Positions 1 to 9,635 of a stretch of DNA of 64,000 bases are shown here, one piece after another (the stretch's first letter is position 1; each line of letters opens with the position of its first letter). This DNA is from Thioclava dalianensis. GTDB taxonomy: Bacteria > Pseudomonadota > Alphaproteobacteria > Rhodobacterales > Rhodobacteraceae. The stretch lies in NCBI RefSeq assembly GCF_000715505.1, contig NZ_JHEH01000013.1, positions 35,830 through 99,829 on the forward strand, written 5' to 3'. The translations under genes and the position numbers were made by a program. The notes under the pieces were generated by a model, which saw only the letters and a list, made by a program, of their open reading frames with translations, had not been told where the DNA came from and searched no databases.

Positions 1-2705
1 CCGGCGAATGGCCGGTGGCAGAGGTCAAGGGGGCTGCTGACAAGATCAAGGCGAAGGCCGCAGATGCGGGCGTCAAGCTTGATGAAGGCGCGATCAAGCG
101 CGCCGTGCTCGATTCCATCCGCGCGTTGATGATCATCCGCGCCTACCGGATCCGCGGCCACCTCGCCGCCGATCTCGACCCGCTGGGCATGCGCGAAGAA
201 CGCGACCATCCCGAGCTGGACCCGAAAAGCTACGGCTTCACTGAAGCCGACATGGATCGTCCGATCTTCATCGACAACGTGCTGGGGCTGGAAGTCGCCT
301 CGATGCGTCAGATCATGGATATCGTGAAGCGCACCTATTGCGGCACGTTCGCGCTGCAATACATGCATATCTCGGACCCCGAGCAATCGGCTTGGCTCAA
401 GGAGCGGATCGAGGGCTACGGCAAGGAAATCACCTTCACCAAGAACGGGCGCCGCGCGATCCTCAACAAGCTGGTCGAGGCCGAGGGCTTCGAAAAATTC
501 CTGCATGTGAAATACATGGGCACCAAGCGCTTTGGCCTTGATGGCGGCGAAGCGCTGATCCCGGCGATGGAGCAGATCATCAAGCGCGGTGGTCAGCTTG
601 GCCTGGAAGATATCGTCATCGGCATGCCCCACCGGGGCCGCCTCTCGGTGCTGGCCAACGTGCTGAGCAAACCGTTCCGCGCGATCTTCCACGAATTCCA
701 GGGCGGCTCGTTCAAACCCGAGGATGTCGACGGCTCGGGCGATGTGAAATACCACCTCGGTGCCTCTGCCGACCGTGAGTTTGACGGCAACACCGTCCAC
801 TTGTCGCTGACCGCCAACCCCAGCCACCTTGAGGCTGTGAACCCGGTGGCGCTCGGCAAGGTCCGCGCCAAACAGGACCAGCTTGGCGATCAGGCCGATC
901 GCAGCAAGGTCATGTCGATCCTGCTGCACGGCGACGCGGCCTTTGCCGGTCAGGGCGTTGTGGCCGAGTGCTTCCAGCTTTCGGGCATTCGCGGGCACCG
1001 CACGGGCGGCACGATCCATATCGTGGTGAACAACCAGATCGGCTTCACCACCGCGCCGCATTTCTCGCGTACCTCGCCCTACCCGACCGATATCGCCCTG
1101 ATGGTCGAAGCTCCGATCTTCCATGTGAACGGCGATGACCCGGAAGCCGTGGTGCATGCCGCTCGCGTGGCCACCGAGTTCCGCCAAAAATTCCACAAGG
1201 ATGTTGTGCTCGACATCTTCTGCTATCGCCGCTTCGGTCACAACGAAGGCGATGAGCCGATGTTCACCAACCCGGTGATGTACAAGTCGATCAAGACGCA
1301 TAAAACCACGCTGCAACTCTATACCGAGCGTCTCGTGGCCGACGGGCTGATCCCCGAGGGCGAAATCGAGGACATGAAAGCGGCCTTCCAGTCGCATCTC
1401 AACGACGAGTTCGAAGCGGGCAAGACCTTCAAACCAAACAAGGCCGACTGGCTGGATGGCCGTTGGTCGGGTTTTGAGCAGGAGAAGGGCGAATACACCC
1501 CCGGCTCCACCGCGATCTCGCCCGACACGATGGCCGAGGTCGGCAAGGCGCTCGTCACGGCCCCCGACGATTTCTCGATCCACAAGACGGTCACCCGTCT
1601 GCTCGAGAACAAAAAGCAGATGTTCGAGACCGGTGAAGGTTTTGACTGGGCCACGGCCGAGGCTCTGGCCTTCGGTTCGCTCGTGACCGAGGGCTTCCCG
1701 GTGCGCCTGTCGGGTCAGGATGCCACGCGCGGCACCTTCTCGCAGCGCCATTCGGCCTTCATCAATCAGGATAATGAGGATCGCTACTACCCGATCAACA
1801 ATATCCGCGAGGGTCAGGCCCGCTACGAAGCCATCGACTCGATGCTCTCGGAATATGCGGTGCTCGGCTTCGAATATGGCTACTCGCTGGCCGAGCCCAA
1901 CACGCTCACCCTGTGGGAAGCCCAGTTCGGCGACTTCGCCAACGGCGCGCAGATCATGTTCGACCAGTTCATCAACTCGGGCGAGCGCAAATGGCTGCGC
2001 ATGTCGGGCCTCGTCTGTCTGCTGCCGCATGGCTATGAGGGTCAGGGTCCCGAGCACAGCTCGGCCCGTCTTGAGCGCTACCTGCAGAACTCGGCGGAAG
2101 ACAACTGGATCGTCGCGAACGTCTCGACGCCTGCGAACTACTTCCACATTCTGCGCCGTCAGATCCATCGCGACTTCCGCAAGCCGCTGATCCTAATGAC
2201 GCCGAAATCGCTACTGCGGCATCCCAAATGTGTGTCCAAGACCGATGATTTCGTCACCGGCTCGACCTTCCACCGCGTGTTGTGGGATGATGCGGAACGC
2301 GGAAATTCCGACACCAAGCTGGTGTCCGATGACAAGATCAAGCGCGTCGTGATCTCGTCGGGCAAGGTTTATTACGACCTGCTCGCACAGCGCGACGAGC
2401 GCGGCCTTGATGACGTCTACCTGCTCCGTCTGGAGCAGTTCTATCCCTTCCCCGCTCAGGCGATGACCAAGGAGCTGACGCGCTTCAAGGATGCCGAGAT
2501 CGTCTGGTGTCAGGAAGAACCGAAAAACCAAGGCGGCTGGAGTTTTGTCGAACCCTATATCGAATGGGTTCTCGCCAAGATCGACGCCAAACACGGGCGC
2601 CCGCGCTATGCCGGTCGCGCAGCCTCGGCCTCCCCCGCGACGGGTTTGGCCAGCCGCCACAAGTCCGAGCAAGCCGCGCTCGTCAATGATGCACTGGAGG
2701 GTTAA
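1..2705 (+). CDS. sucA: 2-oxoglutarate dehydrogenase E1 component (5' truncated by window edge)
   Basis: This is the thiamine-diphosphate-dependent E1 subunit that decarboxylates 2-oxoglutarate in the TCA cycle and passes the succinyl group to the SucB lipoyl arms. The reading frame is open back to the first bases and no start is seen. About 900 codons are present against a usual 980 or so, so the N-terminal end lies outside the window. Visible motifs are MPHRGRLSVLANVL, the ThDP/metal region HGDAAFAGQGVV followed by NNQIGF, and a C-terminal transketolase-like half ending in the WCQEEPKNQG region. It is followed after 3 bases by sucB, so the two are co-transcribed. Identification is secure; only the 5' end is missing. 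Confidence 0.97.
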   Translation, partial: GEWPVAEVKGAADKIKAKAADAGVKLDEGAIKRAVLDSIRALMIIRAYRIRGHLAADLDPLGMREERDHPELDPKSYGFTEADMDRPIFIDNVLGLEVASMRQIMDIVKRTYCGTFALQYMHISDPEQSAWLKERIEGYGKEITFTKNGRRAILNKLVEAEGFEKFLHVKYMGTKRFGLDGGEALIPAMEQIIKRGGQLGLEDIVIGMPHRGRLSVLANVLSKPFRAIFHEFQGGSFKPEDVDGSGDVKYHLGASADREFDGNTVHLSLTANPSHLEAVNPVALGKVRAKQDQLGDQADRSKVMSILLHGDAAFAGQGVVAECFQLSGIRGHRTGGTIHIVVNNQIGFTTAPHFSRTSPYPTDIALMVEAPIFHVNGDDPEAVVHAARVATEFRQKFHKDVVLDIFCYRRFGHNEGDEPMFTNPVMYKSIKTHKTTLQLYTERLVADGLIPEGEIEDMKAAFQSHLNDEFEAGKTFKPNKADWLDGRWSGFEQEKGEYTPGSTAISPDTMAEVGKALVTAPDDFSIHKTVTRLLENKKQMFETGEGFDWATAEALAFGSLVTEGFPVRLSGQDATRGTFSQRHSAFINQDNEDRYYPINNIREGQARYEAIDSMLSEYAVLGFEYGYSLAEPNTLTLWEAQFGDFANGAQIMFDQFINSGERKWLRMSGLVCLLPHGYEGQGPEHSSARLERYLQNSAEDNWIVANVSTPANYFHILRRQIHRDFRKPLILMTPKSLLRHPKCVSKTDDFVTGSTFHRVLWDDAERGNSDTKLVSDDKIKRVVISSGKVYYDLLAQRDERGLDDVYLLRLEQFYPFPAQAMTKELTRFKDAEIVWCQEEPKNQGGWSFVEPYIEWVLAKIDAKHGRPRYAGRAASASPATGLASRHKSEQAALVNDALEG

Positions 2706-2708
2706 TTA

Positions 2709-4241
2709 ATGTCCACTGAAGTCCGCGTCCCCACGCTCGGCGAGAGCGTAACGGAAGCCACCGTCGCAACCTGGTTCAAGAAGCCGGGCGACACCGTCAC
2801 CGCAGACGAGATGCTGTGCGAGCTGGAAACCGACAAGGTCACCGTGGAAGTCCCCGCGCCCGCCTCTGGCACGATGGGCGACATCGTCGCCGCCGAAGGC
2901 GAGACGGTCGGCGTCGATGCGCTCTTGGCGACGATCGAAGAGGCAGGCGCCGCCGCCAAGCCGAAGGCCGAGAAATCCGAGGAAAAACCGGCGGAAAAAC
3001 CCGCCGCAGCCCAGTCGAATGAGGGAAAGATGGTCGATGTAATGGTGCCGTCCCTCGGTGAGTCCGTCACCGAAGCGACAGTTTCAACCTGGTTCAAGAA
3101 AGTCGGCGACAAGGTCGAGGCCGACGAGATGCTCTGCGAGCTGGAAACCGACAAGGTCTCCGTCGAAGTTCCCGCACCCGCCGCAGGCGTGTTGCAGGAA
3201 ATCGTGGCCGAGGAAGGCGCAACCGTCGATGCCTCCGCCAAGCTCGCCGTGATCGCCGAGGGCGCCAGCGCTGGCAGCAGCACGAGCAGCGCCAAATCCG
3301 ACGCGCCCGCGAAATCCGAAGCCCCTTCGTCGGGCGGCAAGGATGTCGAGGACGCCCCGTCGGCCAAGAAGCTGATGGCGGAAAAAGGCATCGATCCTTC
3401 CGACGTCAAAGGCTCGGGCAAAGATGGCCGGATCATGAAAGAAGACGTGGCCAATGCCAGCACGTCGTCGAAATCCGCTTCCGTCTCCGTGGCCCCGACC
3501 CCGTCGGCCGCCCCGCGCGGCCCGGTCAATGCCGATGATGCCTCGCGCGAGGAACGGGTGAAGATGACCCGCCTGCGCGCCACCATCGCCAAGCGCCTTA
3601 AGGACAGCCAGAACACCGCCGCCATGCTCACCACCTATAACGAGGTGGACATGTCGGGCGTCATGGGCCTGCGCAACGAGTACAAGGACCTGTTCCAGAA
3701 GAAACACGGCGTGAAGCTCGGCTTCATGTCCTTCTTCGTGAAGGCCTGCTGCCACGCGCTCAAGGAAGTCCCCGAGGTCAATGCCGAGATCGACGGCAAT
3801 GAGGTGGTCTACAAAAACTACGTCCATATGGGCGTGGCCGTGGGCACCCCGAACGGGCTCGTCGTGCCAGTGCTGCGCGATTCCGACCAGATGGGCTTTG
3901 CCGAGATCGAGAAGACGATCGCCGAGATGGGCACCCGCGCCCGCGACGGCAAGCTTTCGATGGCCGATATGCAGGGCGGCTCGTTCACGATCTCGAACGG
4001 CGGCGTCTATGGCTCGCTGATGTCCTCGCCGATCCTCAACCCGCCGCAATCGGGTATCCTCGGCATGCACAAGATCCAGGATCGCCCGATGGTCGAAAAC
4101 GGCCAGATCGTCATCAAGCCGATGATGTATCTCGCGCTGAGCTACGACCACCGCATCGTCGACGGCAAAGGTGCTGTGACCTTCCTCGTGCGCGTCAAGG
4201 AAGCGCTGGAAGACCCGCGCCGCCTGCTGATGGATCTGTAA
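2709..4241 (+). CDS. sucB: Dihydrolipoyl succinyltransferase (E2) with two lipoyl domains
   Basis: E2 core of the 2-oxoglutarate dehydrogenase complex; it transfers succinyl from lipoate to CoA. The 510-residue protein has two tandem lipoyl domains, each with the ELETDKV attachment motif (lysines near 43 and 149). They are joined by an Ala/Lys/Glu/Pro-rich linker. A peripheral subunit-binding domain follows (about 217-247, [20 protein letters not shown]), then a Ser/Ala/Pro-rich linker. The acyltransferase domain ends in the active-site motif DHRIVDG (His481, Asp485). E. coli SucB has one lipoyl domain and about 405 residues, so this is the longer two-domain form. The ATG lies 3 bases after the sucA stop, with the end of sucA (ggagg) as ribosome-binding site. 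Confidence 0.97.
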   Translation: MSTEVRVPTLGESVTEATVATWFKKPGDTVTADEMLCELETDKVTVEVPAPASGTMGDIVAAEGETVGVDALLATIEEAGAAAKPKAEKSEEKPAEKPAAAQSNEGKMVDVMVPSLGESVTEATVSTWFKKVGDKVEADEMLCELETDKVSVEVPAPAAGVLQEIVAEEGATVDASAKLAVIAEGASAGSSTSSAKSDAPAKSEAPSSGGKDVEDAPSAKKLMAEKGIDPSDVKGSGKDGRIMKEDVANASTSSKSASVSVAPTPSAAPRGPVNADDASREERVKMTRLRATIAKRLKDSQNTAAMLTTYNEVDMSGVMGLRNEYKDLFQKKHGVKLGFMSFFVKACCHALKEVPEVNAEIDGNEVVYKNYVHMGVAVGTPNGLVVPVLRDSDQMGFAEIEKTIAEMGTRARDGKLSMADMQGGSFTISNGGVYGSLMSSPILNPPQSGILGMHKIQDRPMVENGQIVIKPMMYLALSYDHRIVDGKGAVTFLVRVKEALEDPRRLLMDL

Positions 4242-4302
4242 TCACAACGGGAAGGCGGCAGCCCCTGCCCCCTTCCTCTTGATGGAAATATCCTCGGGCG
4301 GT

Positions 4303-4325
4303 CCGGGGGGCAGACAGCCCCCCGG
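4303..4325. repeat. GC hairpin in the sucB-MAPEG spacer, resembling a dispersed rhodobacterial intergenic element
   Basis: A 9-bp perfect stem (CCGGGGGGC at 4303-4311 with GCCCCCCGG at 4317-4325, 5-nt loop) lies in the 109-bp spacer after sucB and is preceded by GGAAATATCCTCGGG. There is no T-tract. From memory, similar 'gaaatatcc...gggg' hairpins are scattered between genes in many Rhodobacteraceae genomes, so I call it a likely dispersed element or a processing/attenuation hairpin inside the operon. No second copy was noticed in this window. Confidence 0.5.
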
Positions 4326-4350
4326 TCTTCCCTAACCAGAAAGCGCCCCG

Positions 4351-4746
4351 ATGACCCCTGAATTGACCGCACTCGCCCTCGCAGGCCTGCTTCACATCGT
4401 GCAATTCGTCGTGGCCTCCTACATGGCCAATGTCGATCTGGGCCCGGGCTATACCACCAGCCCGCGCGACCGCGCGCCAAGCCGTGAGCCGCGCAAGATC
4501 ACCGCGCGGATGCTGCGTGCCTATGACAACCATGTTCAGATGTTTCCCTTCTTCGCCGCAGGTGTCGGGATCATCGCGATCACCCAGCAATCGAGCCTAA
4601 TCACCGTCCTGGCCGCTTGGGTCTATCTTGGCGCGCGCATTCTCTACGTGCCGGCCTATGCTTTGGGCTGGCAGCCGTGGCGCAGCTACATCTGGATCTT
4701 GGCGCTGCTTTGCTGCGCCGTTCTTTTCATCGCCGCTCTGGTCTGA
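4351..4746 (+). CDS. MAPEG-family small membrane protein
   Basis: A 131-residue integral membrane protein with about four hydrophobic segments, starting [21 protein letters not shown] and ending [16 protein letters not shown]. It carries the pattern [17 protein letters not shown] that is typical of the MAPEG superfamily (membrane-associated eicosanoid/glutathione metabolism proteins). Bacterial members are mostly of unknown function, so I assign no reaction. It sits between sucB and lpd on the same strand and is probably read through in the same transcript, although the hairpin before it could lower expression. A metabolic link to the dehydrogenase complex is not evident. Confidence 0.85.
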   Translation: MTPELTALALAGLLHIVQFVVASYMANVDLGPGYTTSPRDRAPSREPRKITARMLRAYDNHVQMFPFFAAGVGIIAITQQSSLITVLAAWVYLGARILYVPAYALGWQPWRSYIWILALLCCAVLFIAALV

Positions 4747-4846
4747 TCCCGCGCGGCGCCCGTCTCTTGGCACATCCCGTGCCACCCCGAATGACCCCTC
4801 GCAGCACGGCTGCAGGCTCCCTGCAAAGGACGAAGGAGAAAACCAC

Positions 4847-6235
4847 ATGGCATCCTATGACGTGATCGTAATCGGCTCGGGCCCCGGTGGCTATGTTTGC
4901 GCAATCCGCTGCGCTCAGCTCGGCCTGAAAACCGCCTGCGTGGAGGGGCGCGACACCCTCGGCGGCACCTGCCTCAATGTCGGCTGCATCCCCTCCAAAG
5001 CGCTGCTGCACGCAACCCATTCGCTGCACGAGGCCGAGCACAACTTCGCCAAGATGGGCCTGAAAGGCAAAAGCCCGTCGGTCGATTGGAAGCAGATGCT
5101 GACCTACAAGCAGGACACCATCGACACCAACACTAAGGGCATCGAGTTTCTGTTCAAGAAGAACAAGATCGACTGGCTCAAAGGCTGGGGCTCGGTCCCC
5201 GAGGCCGGTAAGGTCAAGGTCGGCGACGAGGTCCATGAGGCGAAATCCATCGTGATCGCTACCGGCTCCGAGCCGTCCTCTCTGCCGGGCATCGAGATCG
5301 ACGAGAAAACCGTCGTGACCTCGACCGGCGCGCTCACCCTCAACAAGATCCCGAAATCCATGGTCGTGATCGGCGCAGGCGTGATCGGGCTCGAGATGGG
5401 TTCAGTCTATGCGCGTCTGGGTGCAGAGGTGACGGTCGTCGAGTATCTCGACGCGATCACCCCCGGCATGGATGGCGAGGTTGCGCGCAACTTCCAAAAG
5501 ATCCTCACCAAGCAGGGCCTGAAATTCGTGCTGGGCGCTGCGGTGAAAGGCGTGGAAACCAAGAACGGCAAGGCCACGGTCAAATATCAGCTCCGCAAGG
5601 ATGACAGCGAAGCCACGATCGAGGCTGATACCGTTTTGGTGGCCACCGGTCGCAAACCCTTTACCGACGGGCTGGGCCTTGAAGGCGCAGGTGTCGAACT
5701 GCTGCCGCGCGGCCAGATCAAGACAGACGCGCATTGGCAGACCACGGCCAAGGGCATCTTTGCCATCGGCGATGCGATCGTGGGTCCGATGCTGGCCCAC
5801 AAAGCCGAGGATGAGGGCATGGCGGTGGCCGAGGTCATCGCAGGCAAGCATGGCCATGTGAATTACGACGTGATCCCCGGCGTGATCTACACCACCCCCG
5901 AAGTCGCCTCCGTGGGCCTGACCGAAGAGGCGCTCAAGCAAGAAGGCCGCGCCTATAAGGTCGGCAAGTTCTCCTTCATGGGCAACGCCCGCGCCAAGGC
6001 AGTCTTCCAAGGTGAGGGCTTCGTCAAGCTCATCGCCGACAAGGAAACCGACCGCATTCTGGGCTGCCACATCATCGGCCCGGGCGCAGGCGATCTGATC
6101 CATGAGATCTGCGTCGCGATGGAGTTCGGCGCCTCGGCGCAGGACGTGGCGCTGACCTGCCACGCCCACCCGACTTTCTCCGAGGCCGTGCGCGAAGCCG
6201 CACTTGCCTGTGGCGATGGCGCGATCCACGCCTGA
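4847..6235 (+). CDS. lpd: Dihydrolipoyl dehydrogenase (E3)
   Basis: FAD flavoprotein that reoxidises dihydrolipoamide on the E2 subunit and reduces NAD+. The 462-residue protein has the N-terminal FAD motif [12 protein letters not shown] and the redox disulphide [13 protein letters not shown] (Cys42, Cys47). It also has a central NAD-binding motif [12 protein letters not shown] and the C-terminal catalytic pair in HAHPTFSE (His441, Glu446). The frame is open 73 codons further upstream, but the ATG at 4847 is chosen because AAGGAGAA precedes it and family homology begins there. It is the last gene of the sucAB-lpd operon and is followed by a strong terminator. Confidence 0.97.
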   Translation: MASYDVIVIGSGPGGYVCAIRCAQLGLKTACVEGRDTLGGTCLNVGCIPSKALLHATHSLHEAEHNFAKMGLKGKSPSVDWKQMLTYKQDTIDTNTKGIEFLFKKNKIDWLKGWGSVPEAGKVKVGDEVHEAKSIVIATGSEPSSLPGIEIDEKTVVTSTGALTLNKIPKSMVVIGAGVIGLEMGSVYARLGAEVTVVEYLDAITPGMDGEVARNFQKILTKQGLKFVLGAAVKGVETKNGKATVKYQLRKDDSEATIEADTVLVATGRKPFTDGLGLEGAGVELLPRGQIKTDAHWQTTAKGIFAIGDAIVGPMLAHKAEDEGMAVAEVIAGKHGHVNYDVIPGVIYTTPEVASVGLTEEALKQEGRAYKVGKFSFMGNARAKAVFQGEGFVKLIADKETDRILGCHIIGPGAGDLIHEICVAMEFGASAQDVALTCHAHPTFSEAVREAALACGDGAIHA

Positions 6236-6261
6236 GTTCAGGACATTTGACGCAATCGAAA

Positions 6262-6292
6262 GGGCGGCCCCGCTGGGGTCGCCCTTTTTTTG
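6262..6292 (+). terminator. Rho-independent terminator after lpd
   Basis: The stem GGGCGGCCCC/GGGGTCGCCC (one G-T wobble) with a 3-nt loop is followed by seven T residues. It sits 27 bp after the lpd stop. Its T-tract abuts the stop codon of the converging minus-strand gene at 6293. Confidence 0.9.
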
Positions 6293-7846
6293 TCAGGCGC
6301 GCCTGCGCTGCTCGACCTGCCATTCTGGCTCAGCCAAGGTCCAAGCCCGCTCAGAGGTGGCCTCGCGCCGTGCCTGCGTTACCTGCGCCATATGGTCGGG
6401 ATCGTAGAGTGTTCCCAGCTTCGCGGGCAGCTCGTAATCGAAAGGGATGTCGTTGAGCTGCGGCGCGAAACGTTCGACAATATCGTGCACCGGATGGCTG
6501 CCCCGGCGATATTCCTCATCCATTGCGAGCACGATGCCCAACTGTTGACGTCCGTTGAACGGAGACATCAGGAAGGTGCGCTGCCAAGCCGGAAAGATCG
6601 CGCCGACGGAGGAGGGGTAGAAGATCTCCAGCATCATCAGATCGGTCGAGTTGGCCTCGGCGCAAGGCGGCAAGGCGTTGAGCCACGCCCAATAGCGCCC
6701 TCGAAAGCGCCTATGCACCGATGAGTCGAATTCCGGGCGCGGAACAGCCAAGAGGCGCCGCACCTGCCAGGGCAGACGTCTGCGCGCCTGAGCGCCGATG
6801 CGCTCTGAAAAAACAGCCCGCAACAAACCTGTCTGATGGCCGCGAAAGATCACAGCCCCTGCGGGCAGTTTCAAATGAAGCCCGTTGTCCAGTTCCGAAG
6901 GCGCTTTCATCGGAAACCCGAGACCGGCGTGGAAATTCGCGACATCCACCTCGGCCCGGCGCTTCTTTGTCTTATGGTCCCGATAATCGTGCCGCTCGAA
7001 AGCAAACCCCATGCGGGCCGCTAGGCGCTCGCCAATGGCCGCATCCCGCCGATTGGCGTAGTTCGAGACATGCGCAAAGCCGCTCTCGATCTTCTCAAGC
7101 GCGCGCCCGGCCATCGCCAGCAGCAACCGGCTGTCCTGTCCCCCGGTCAAAGGCAGCCAAGCCCGGCGACGATGCGCGATGGCGGTCATCACCTTCTCTG
7201 TGCGCTCCTGAAGCAAGTCATAGCTGTCCGCGAGCCGTCCATTATGCAGCGCAATGCTCTCGGGGCGCGGCCAGTAGCGGGTCTCGGAGAAGTCGCTCAG
7301 GTCGAGATAGCAGTTTGGATTCATCCGGCGCGCCGTCGCATCGCGCGTATCAAAGAGGGTGTAGCGCCCGCCCCGCTCTTCGACAGCGGAATGATCGTAA
7401 TCGGGATGATCGACGACCTCTCTGGTCAGGCACAGCCCAAGCGAGGCGGCAAGACTACGGCTGTTGCGATCATAGACCGCCCCGATTGACCCGCTTGGAT
7501 CGGTATAAAACCGCGTCGCGCCCTGATCGGTAACAAGCGCGCCCCAACGTCCGGTCAAGGACTCGATCCACTGCTCGAACGCAGGCCACCCGGCGCGCTC
7601 AGGCGAGGGAGCATCATGATAGCCCCCCTCAAGAAACTCGCCATCCGAGTCGACCGCAATTCCGAACACATAGCCGAAGGTCGAACGATCCGGGTTGAGG
7701 AGACGCGCCACGGATAGGCTCTGCCCGAGATAAAGTGACCAGCGCCCGAAAGTGACATCTGCATCGGGAAAGTCCGGGCGCTTGGTATCGCATATCAAAA
7801 ACTGGTTTTGCAGATAGCCCCGCAACGACATCTTTTTCAAAGCCAT
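6293..7846 (-). CDS. Asparagine-synthetase-like protein lacking the glutaminase cysteine
   Basis: A 517-residue protein whose C-terminal half carries an ATP-pyrophosphatase P-loop (LTGGQDS, residues 233-239), as in asparagine synthetase B and other amide-forming AsnB-like enzymes. The N-terminal part (about 1-200) resembles the Ntn amidotransferase fold in layout, for example YTDPSGSIGAVY and the leader to GGYHD. The N-terminus is MALKKMSL, with no Cys2, so glutamine hydrolysis is not expected. Such relatives often occur in capsule, exopolysaccharide or lasso-type clusters, but neither neighbour is of that kind. It is transcribed alone and converges on lpd. Substrate unknown; the family call is firm, asparagine synthesis itself is not claimed. 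Confidence 0.75.
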   Translation of the reverse strand: MALKKMSLRGYLQNQFLICDTKRPDFPDADVTFGRWSLYLGQSLSVARLLNPDRSTFGYVFGIAVDSDGEFLEGGYHDAPSPERAGWPAFEQWIESLTGRWGALVTDQGATRFYTDPSGSIGAVYDRNSRSLAASLGLCLTREVVDHPDYDHSAVEERGGRYTLFDTRDATARRMNPNCYLDLSDFSETRYWPRPESIALHNGRLADSYDLLQERTEKVMTAIAHRRRAWLPLTGGQDSRLLLAMAGRALEKIESGFAHVSNYANRRDAAIGERLAARMGFAFERHDYRDHKTKKRRAEVDVANFHAGLGFPMKAPSELDNGLHLKLPAGAVIFRGHQTGLLRAVFSERIGAQARRRLPWQVRRLLAVPRPEFDSSVHRRFRGRYWAWLNALPPCAEANSTDLMMLEIFYPSSVGAIFPAWQRTFLMSPFNGRQQLGIVLAMDEEYRRGSHPVHDIVERFAPQLNDIPFDYELPAKLGTLYDPDHMAQVTQARREATSERAWTLAEPEWQVEQRRRA

Positions 7847-8258
7847 AACCGTTCAATCCATCAAATTATCAATTGCGCGAAAAAGGCGATGGGTTCGCCC
7901 CGTCTCAAGAAGGATGCGCAGAAAAATCACGCACGATCACATCTGAGCACGCAGCCGTGATTGGCGCAAACTGCGATCAGAGGAGAAGGGTGCTAAGGTG
8001 TTCAATGCATTGAAATTTGTTGCGAGAGGGCAACAAATTCAGCACATTGTGGCGCTCATGTGGCGGCTCTTGGGGGCATAAAGGATCGGGCGCGCCGTGT
8101 CCTTGAGAGGGCAGTGAGACACTCACCCCCCGCGGCTGGCCTCGGCAACAGGCGCGCCCTTGCCGAGGCCAGCTGCGGGCTATGTCCTGCGCGACCTGTA
8201 TTCCCAAACCCGTCACGCCGCACGGCACAGCGCGCTTGGCATGTTCAAGGAGCGCGGC
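7847..8258. other. 412-bp non-coding gap with three inverted repeats
   Basis: No convincing gene is seen; the short open frames here look like random GC-rich reading. The gap holds a 14-bp perfect palindrome TTCAATGCATTGAA (8001-8014). An abutting 10-bp inverted repeat, AATTTGTTGC (8014-8023) with GCAACAAATT (8030-8039), shares its first base. A 20-bp inverted repeat with one mismatch lies at 8129-8179. The first two are AT-rich and lie about 160 bp upstream of the asparagine-synthetase-like gene, as expected of a regulator-binding region. The third lies about 80 bp beyond the thioesterase stop, where a transcript end is expected. Confidence 0.7.
8129..8179. repeat. 20-bp inverted repeat (long hairpin)
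   Basis: The arms at 8129-8148 and 8160-8179 match over 20 positions with one mismatch, around an 11-nt loop rich in GC (CAGGCGCGCCC). It lies downstream of the thioesterase stop (minus strand). No run of T follows on either strand, so it is not a canonical intrinsic terminator. It could still end transcription, protect mRNA 3' ends, or be a repeated palindromic element. Confidence 0.75.
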
Positions 8259-8762
8259 CTACCCCTCGCCGTGATCCGCCGCTGCCTCCATCTTGGCTGC
8301 GAATTCGCGACGAAGCTCGCGGCGCAGTTCCGAGGCGCGCCAGCGGTGCTTTTCCTCTGGCGTCTCTGGCACCAGCTTGGGCACGGCGACCGGTTTGCCG
8401 TCATCATCCACGGCCACCATTGTAAAGTAGCAGCTATTGGTGTGGCGGAAGGTGCCCGCGCGGATATTCTCGGCCTCAACCTTGATCCCGATCTCCATCG
8501 AGGACCGCCCGGTATGGTTCACGCTTGCGCGAAACCGCACCAGCTCGCCCACGTTGATCGGTTGCTGGAAGGTCACCTGATCGACCGACAGCGTCACTGC
8601 ATATTGCTGCGAGTAGCGCGAAGCGAGCGAGAAAGCCACGCGGTCGAGCCATGCCAGAAGCGCGCCGCCATGCACCTTGCCCGAGAAATTCGCCATCTCA
8701 GGCGTCATCAGCACCGACATCTCAAGCCGCTTGCGTTCTTCGTCCTTCAGGGGGGTGGTCAT
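8259..8762 (-). CDS. Acyl-CoA thioesterase, hotdog fold
   Basis: A 167-residue single hotdog-domain protein. It has the active-site region GKVHGGALLAWLDRVAFSLA, as in YciA/BFIT-type acyl-CoA thioesterases (the conserved HGG followed by an acidic residue on the hotdog helix). It also has the strand QVTFQQPINVGELVRF. It should hydrolyse acyl-CoA to free acid and CoA in the cytoplasm; chain-length preference cannot be read from sequence. The C-terminus is a charged helix (RRELRREFAAKMEAA). It lies 33 bp after panC on the same strand and probably belongs to the panBC transcript, which makes a CoA-related operon. Confidence 0.88.
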   Translation of the reverse strand: MTTPLKDEERKRLEMSVLMTPEMANFSGKVHGGALLAWLDRVAFSLASRYSQQYAVTLSVDQVTFQQPINVGELVRFRASVNHTGRSSMEIGIKVEAENIRAGTFRHTNSCYFTMVAVDDDGKPVAVPKLVPETPEEKHRWRASELRRELRREFAAKMEAAADHGEG

Positions 8763-8795
8763 GGCGATCCTTTCGCTGGGCCCGGGAGGGCGGGG

Positions 8796-9635
8796 CTACA
8801 CGGCAATATTATCGATTAAGCGCACATCGCCCAGCCAGAGCGCGGCAAGCAGCCGGACGGGCTGAGACAGATCGGAGGCAGGACGGAGGCCGTCGACGCT
8901 GCGCAGTTCGAAATAGTCGATATCGCGAAACCCGGCCGCCAGCAGCGTGGCTTTCGCCTCATCCAGCACCGGCTGGGCCTGCGCACCTGCGCGCAGCTGC
9001 GTTGCCGCCGCCTGCATTTCTCGGTGCAACAGCGGCGCCAGCGCCCGGTCTGTGGGGCCGAGCAGCAGATTGCGCGACGACATCGCCAAGCCATCCTCTT
9101 CGCGGATCGTCGGGCAGCCGATGATCCGCACGGGGATATTGAGATCGCGCACGAAGCGCTGGACGACCTGCAATTGCTGCCAGTCTTTTTCGCCAAAGAA
9201 AGCACGCCCCGCCTGCGTCATCCCAAAGAGCTTGGTGCAGACCGTGGCCATCCCGTCGAAATGGCCGGGACGAAACGCGCCCTCCAGCGGCTCGGTGATG
9301 CCGCTGACCGACACGGTGGTCGCAAACCCCTCCGGATAGACCTCATCGACGCCGGGCGCGAAGAGCACATCGACCCCCTCCGCCTCCAGAAGCGCCAGAT
9401 CCTGCGCTTCGCTGCGCGGATAGGTCTCAAGATCGGACGCATTGTTGAACTGCATCGGGTTGACGAAAACCGTCACGATCACCCGATCCGACTGCGCGCG
9501 GGCGGCCCGGGCAAGGCTCAGATGGCCCTCGTGCAGCGCCCCCATCGTGGGCACGACCCCCACCAGCATCCCCGAGCGTTTCCAGCCCGCGACCTTCTCG
9601 CGCAGCGCCTCCGCCGTGCGGATAATCTCGGTCAT
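8796..9635 (-). CDS. panC: Pantothenate synthetase
   Basis: Condenses pantoate with beta-alanine using ATP, giving pantothenate for CoA synthesis. The 279-residue protein has the nucleotidyltransferase motif [11 protein letters not shown] (residues 31-41), VFVNPMQFN, the [11 protein letters not shown] segment and the KMSKS-like MSSRN region ([15 protein letters not shown]). The length is normal. Its ATG overlaps the panB stop in an ATGA arrangement, so translation is coupled. Confidence 0.97.
   Translation of the reverse strand: MTEIIRTAEALREKVAGWKRSGMLVGVVPTMGALHEGHLSLARAARAQSDRVIVTVFVNPMQFNNASDLETYPRSEAQDLALLEAEGVDVLFAPGVDEVYPEGFATTVSVSGITEPLEGAFRPGHFDGMATVCTKLFGMTQAGRAFFGEKDWQQLQVVQRFVRDLNIPVRIIGCPTIREEDGLAMSSRNLLLGPTDRALAPLLHREMQAAATQLRAGAQAQPVLDEAKATLLAAGFRDIDYFELRSVDGLRPASDLSQPVRLLAALWLGDVRLIDNIAV

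Noticed and set aside
8060..8819. Plus-strand open frames opposite the thioesterase
   Set aside because: They overlap a clear hotdog gene and have no recognisable motif or start context.
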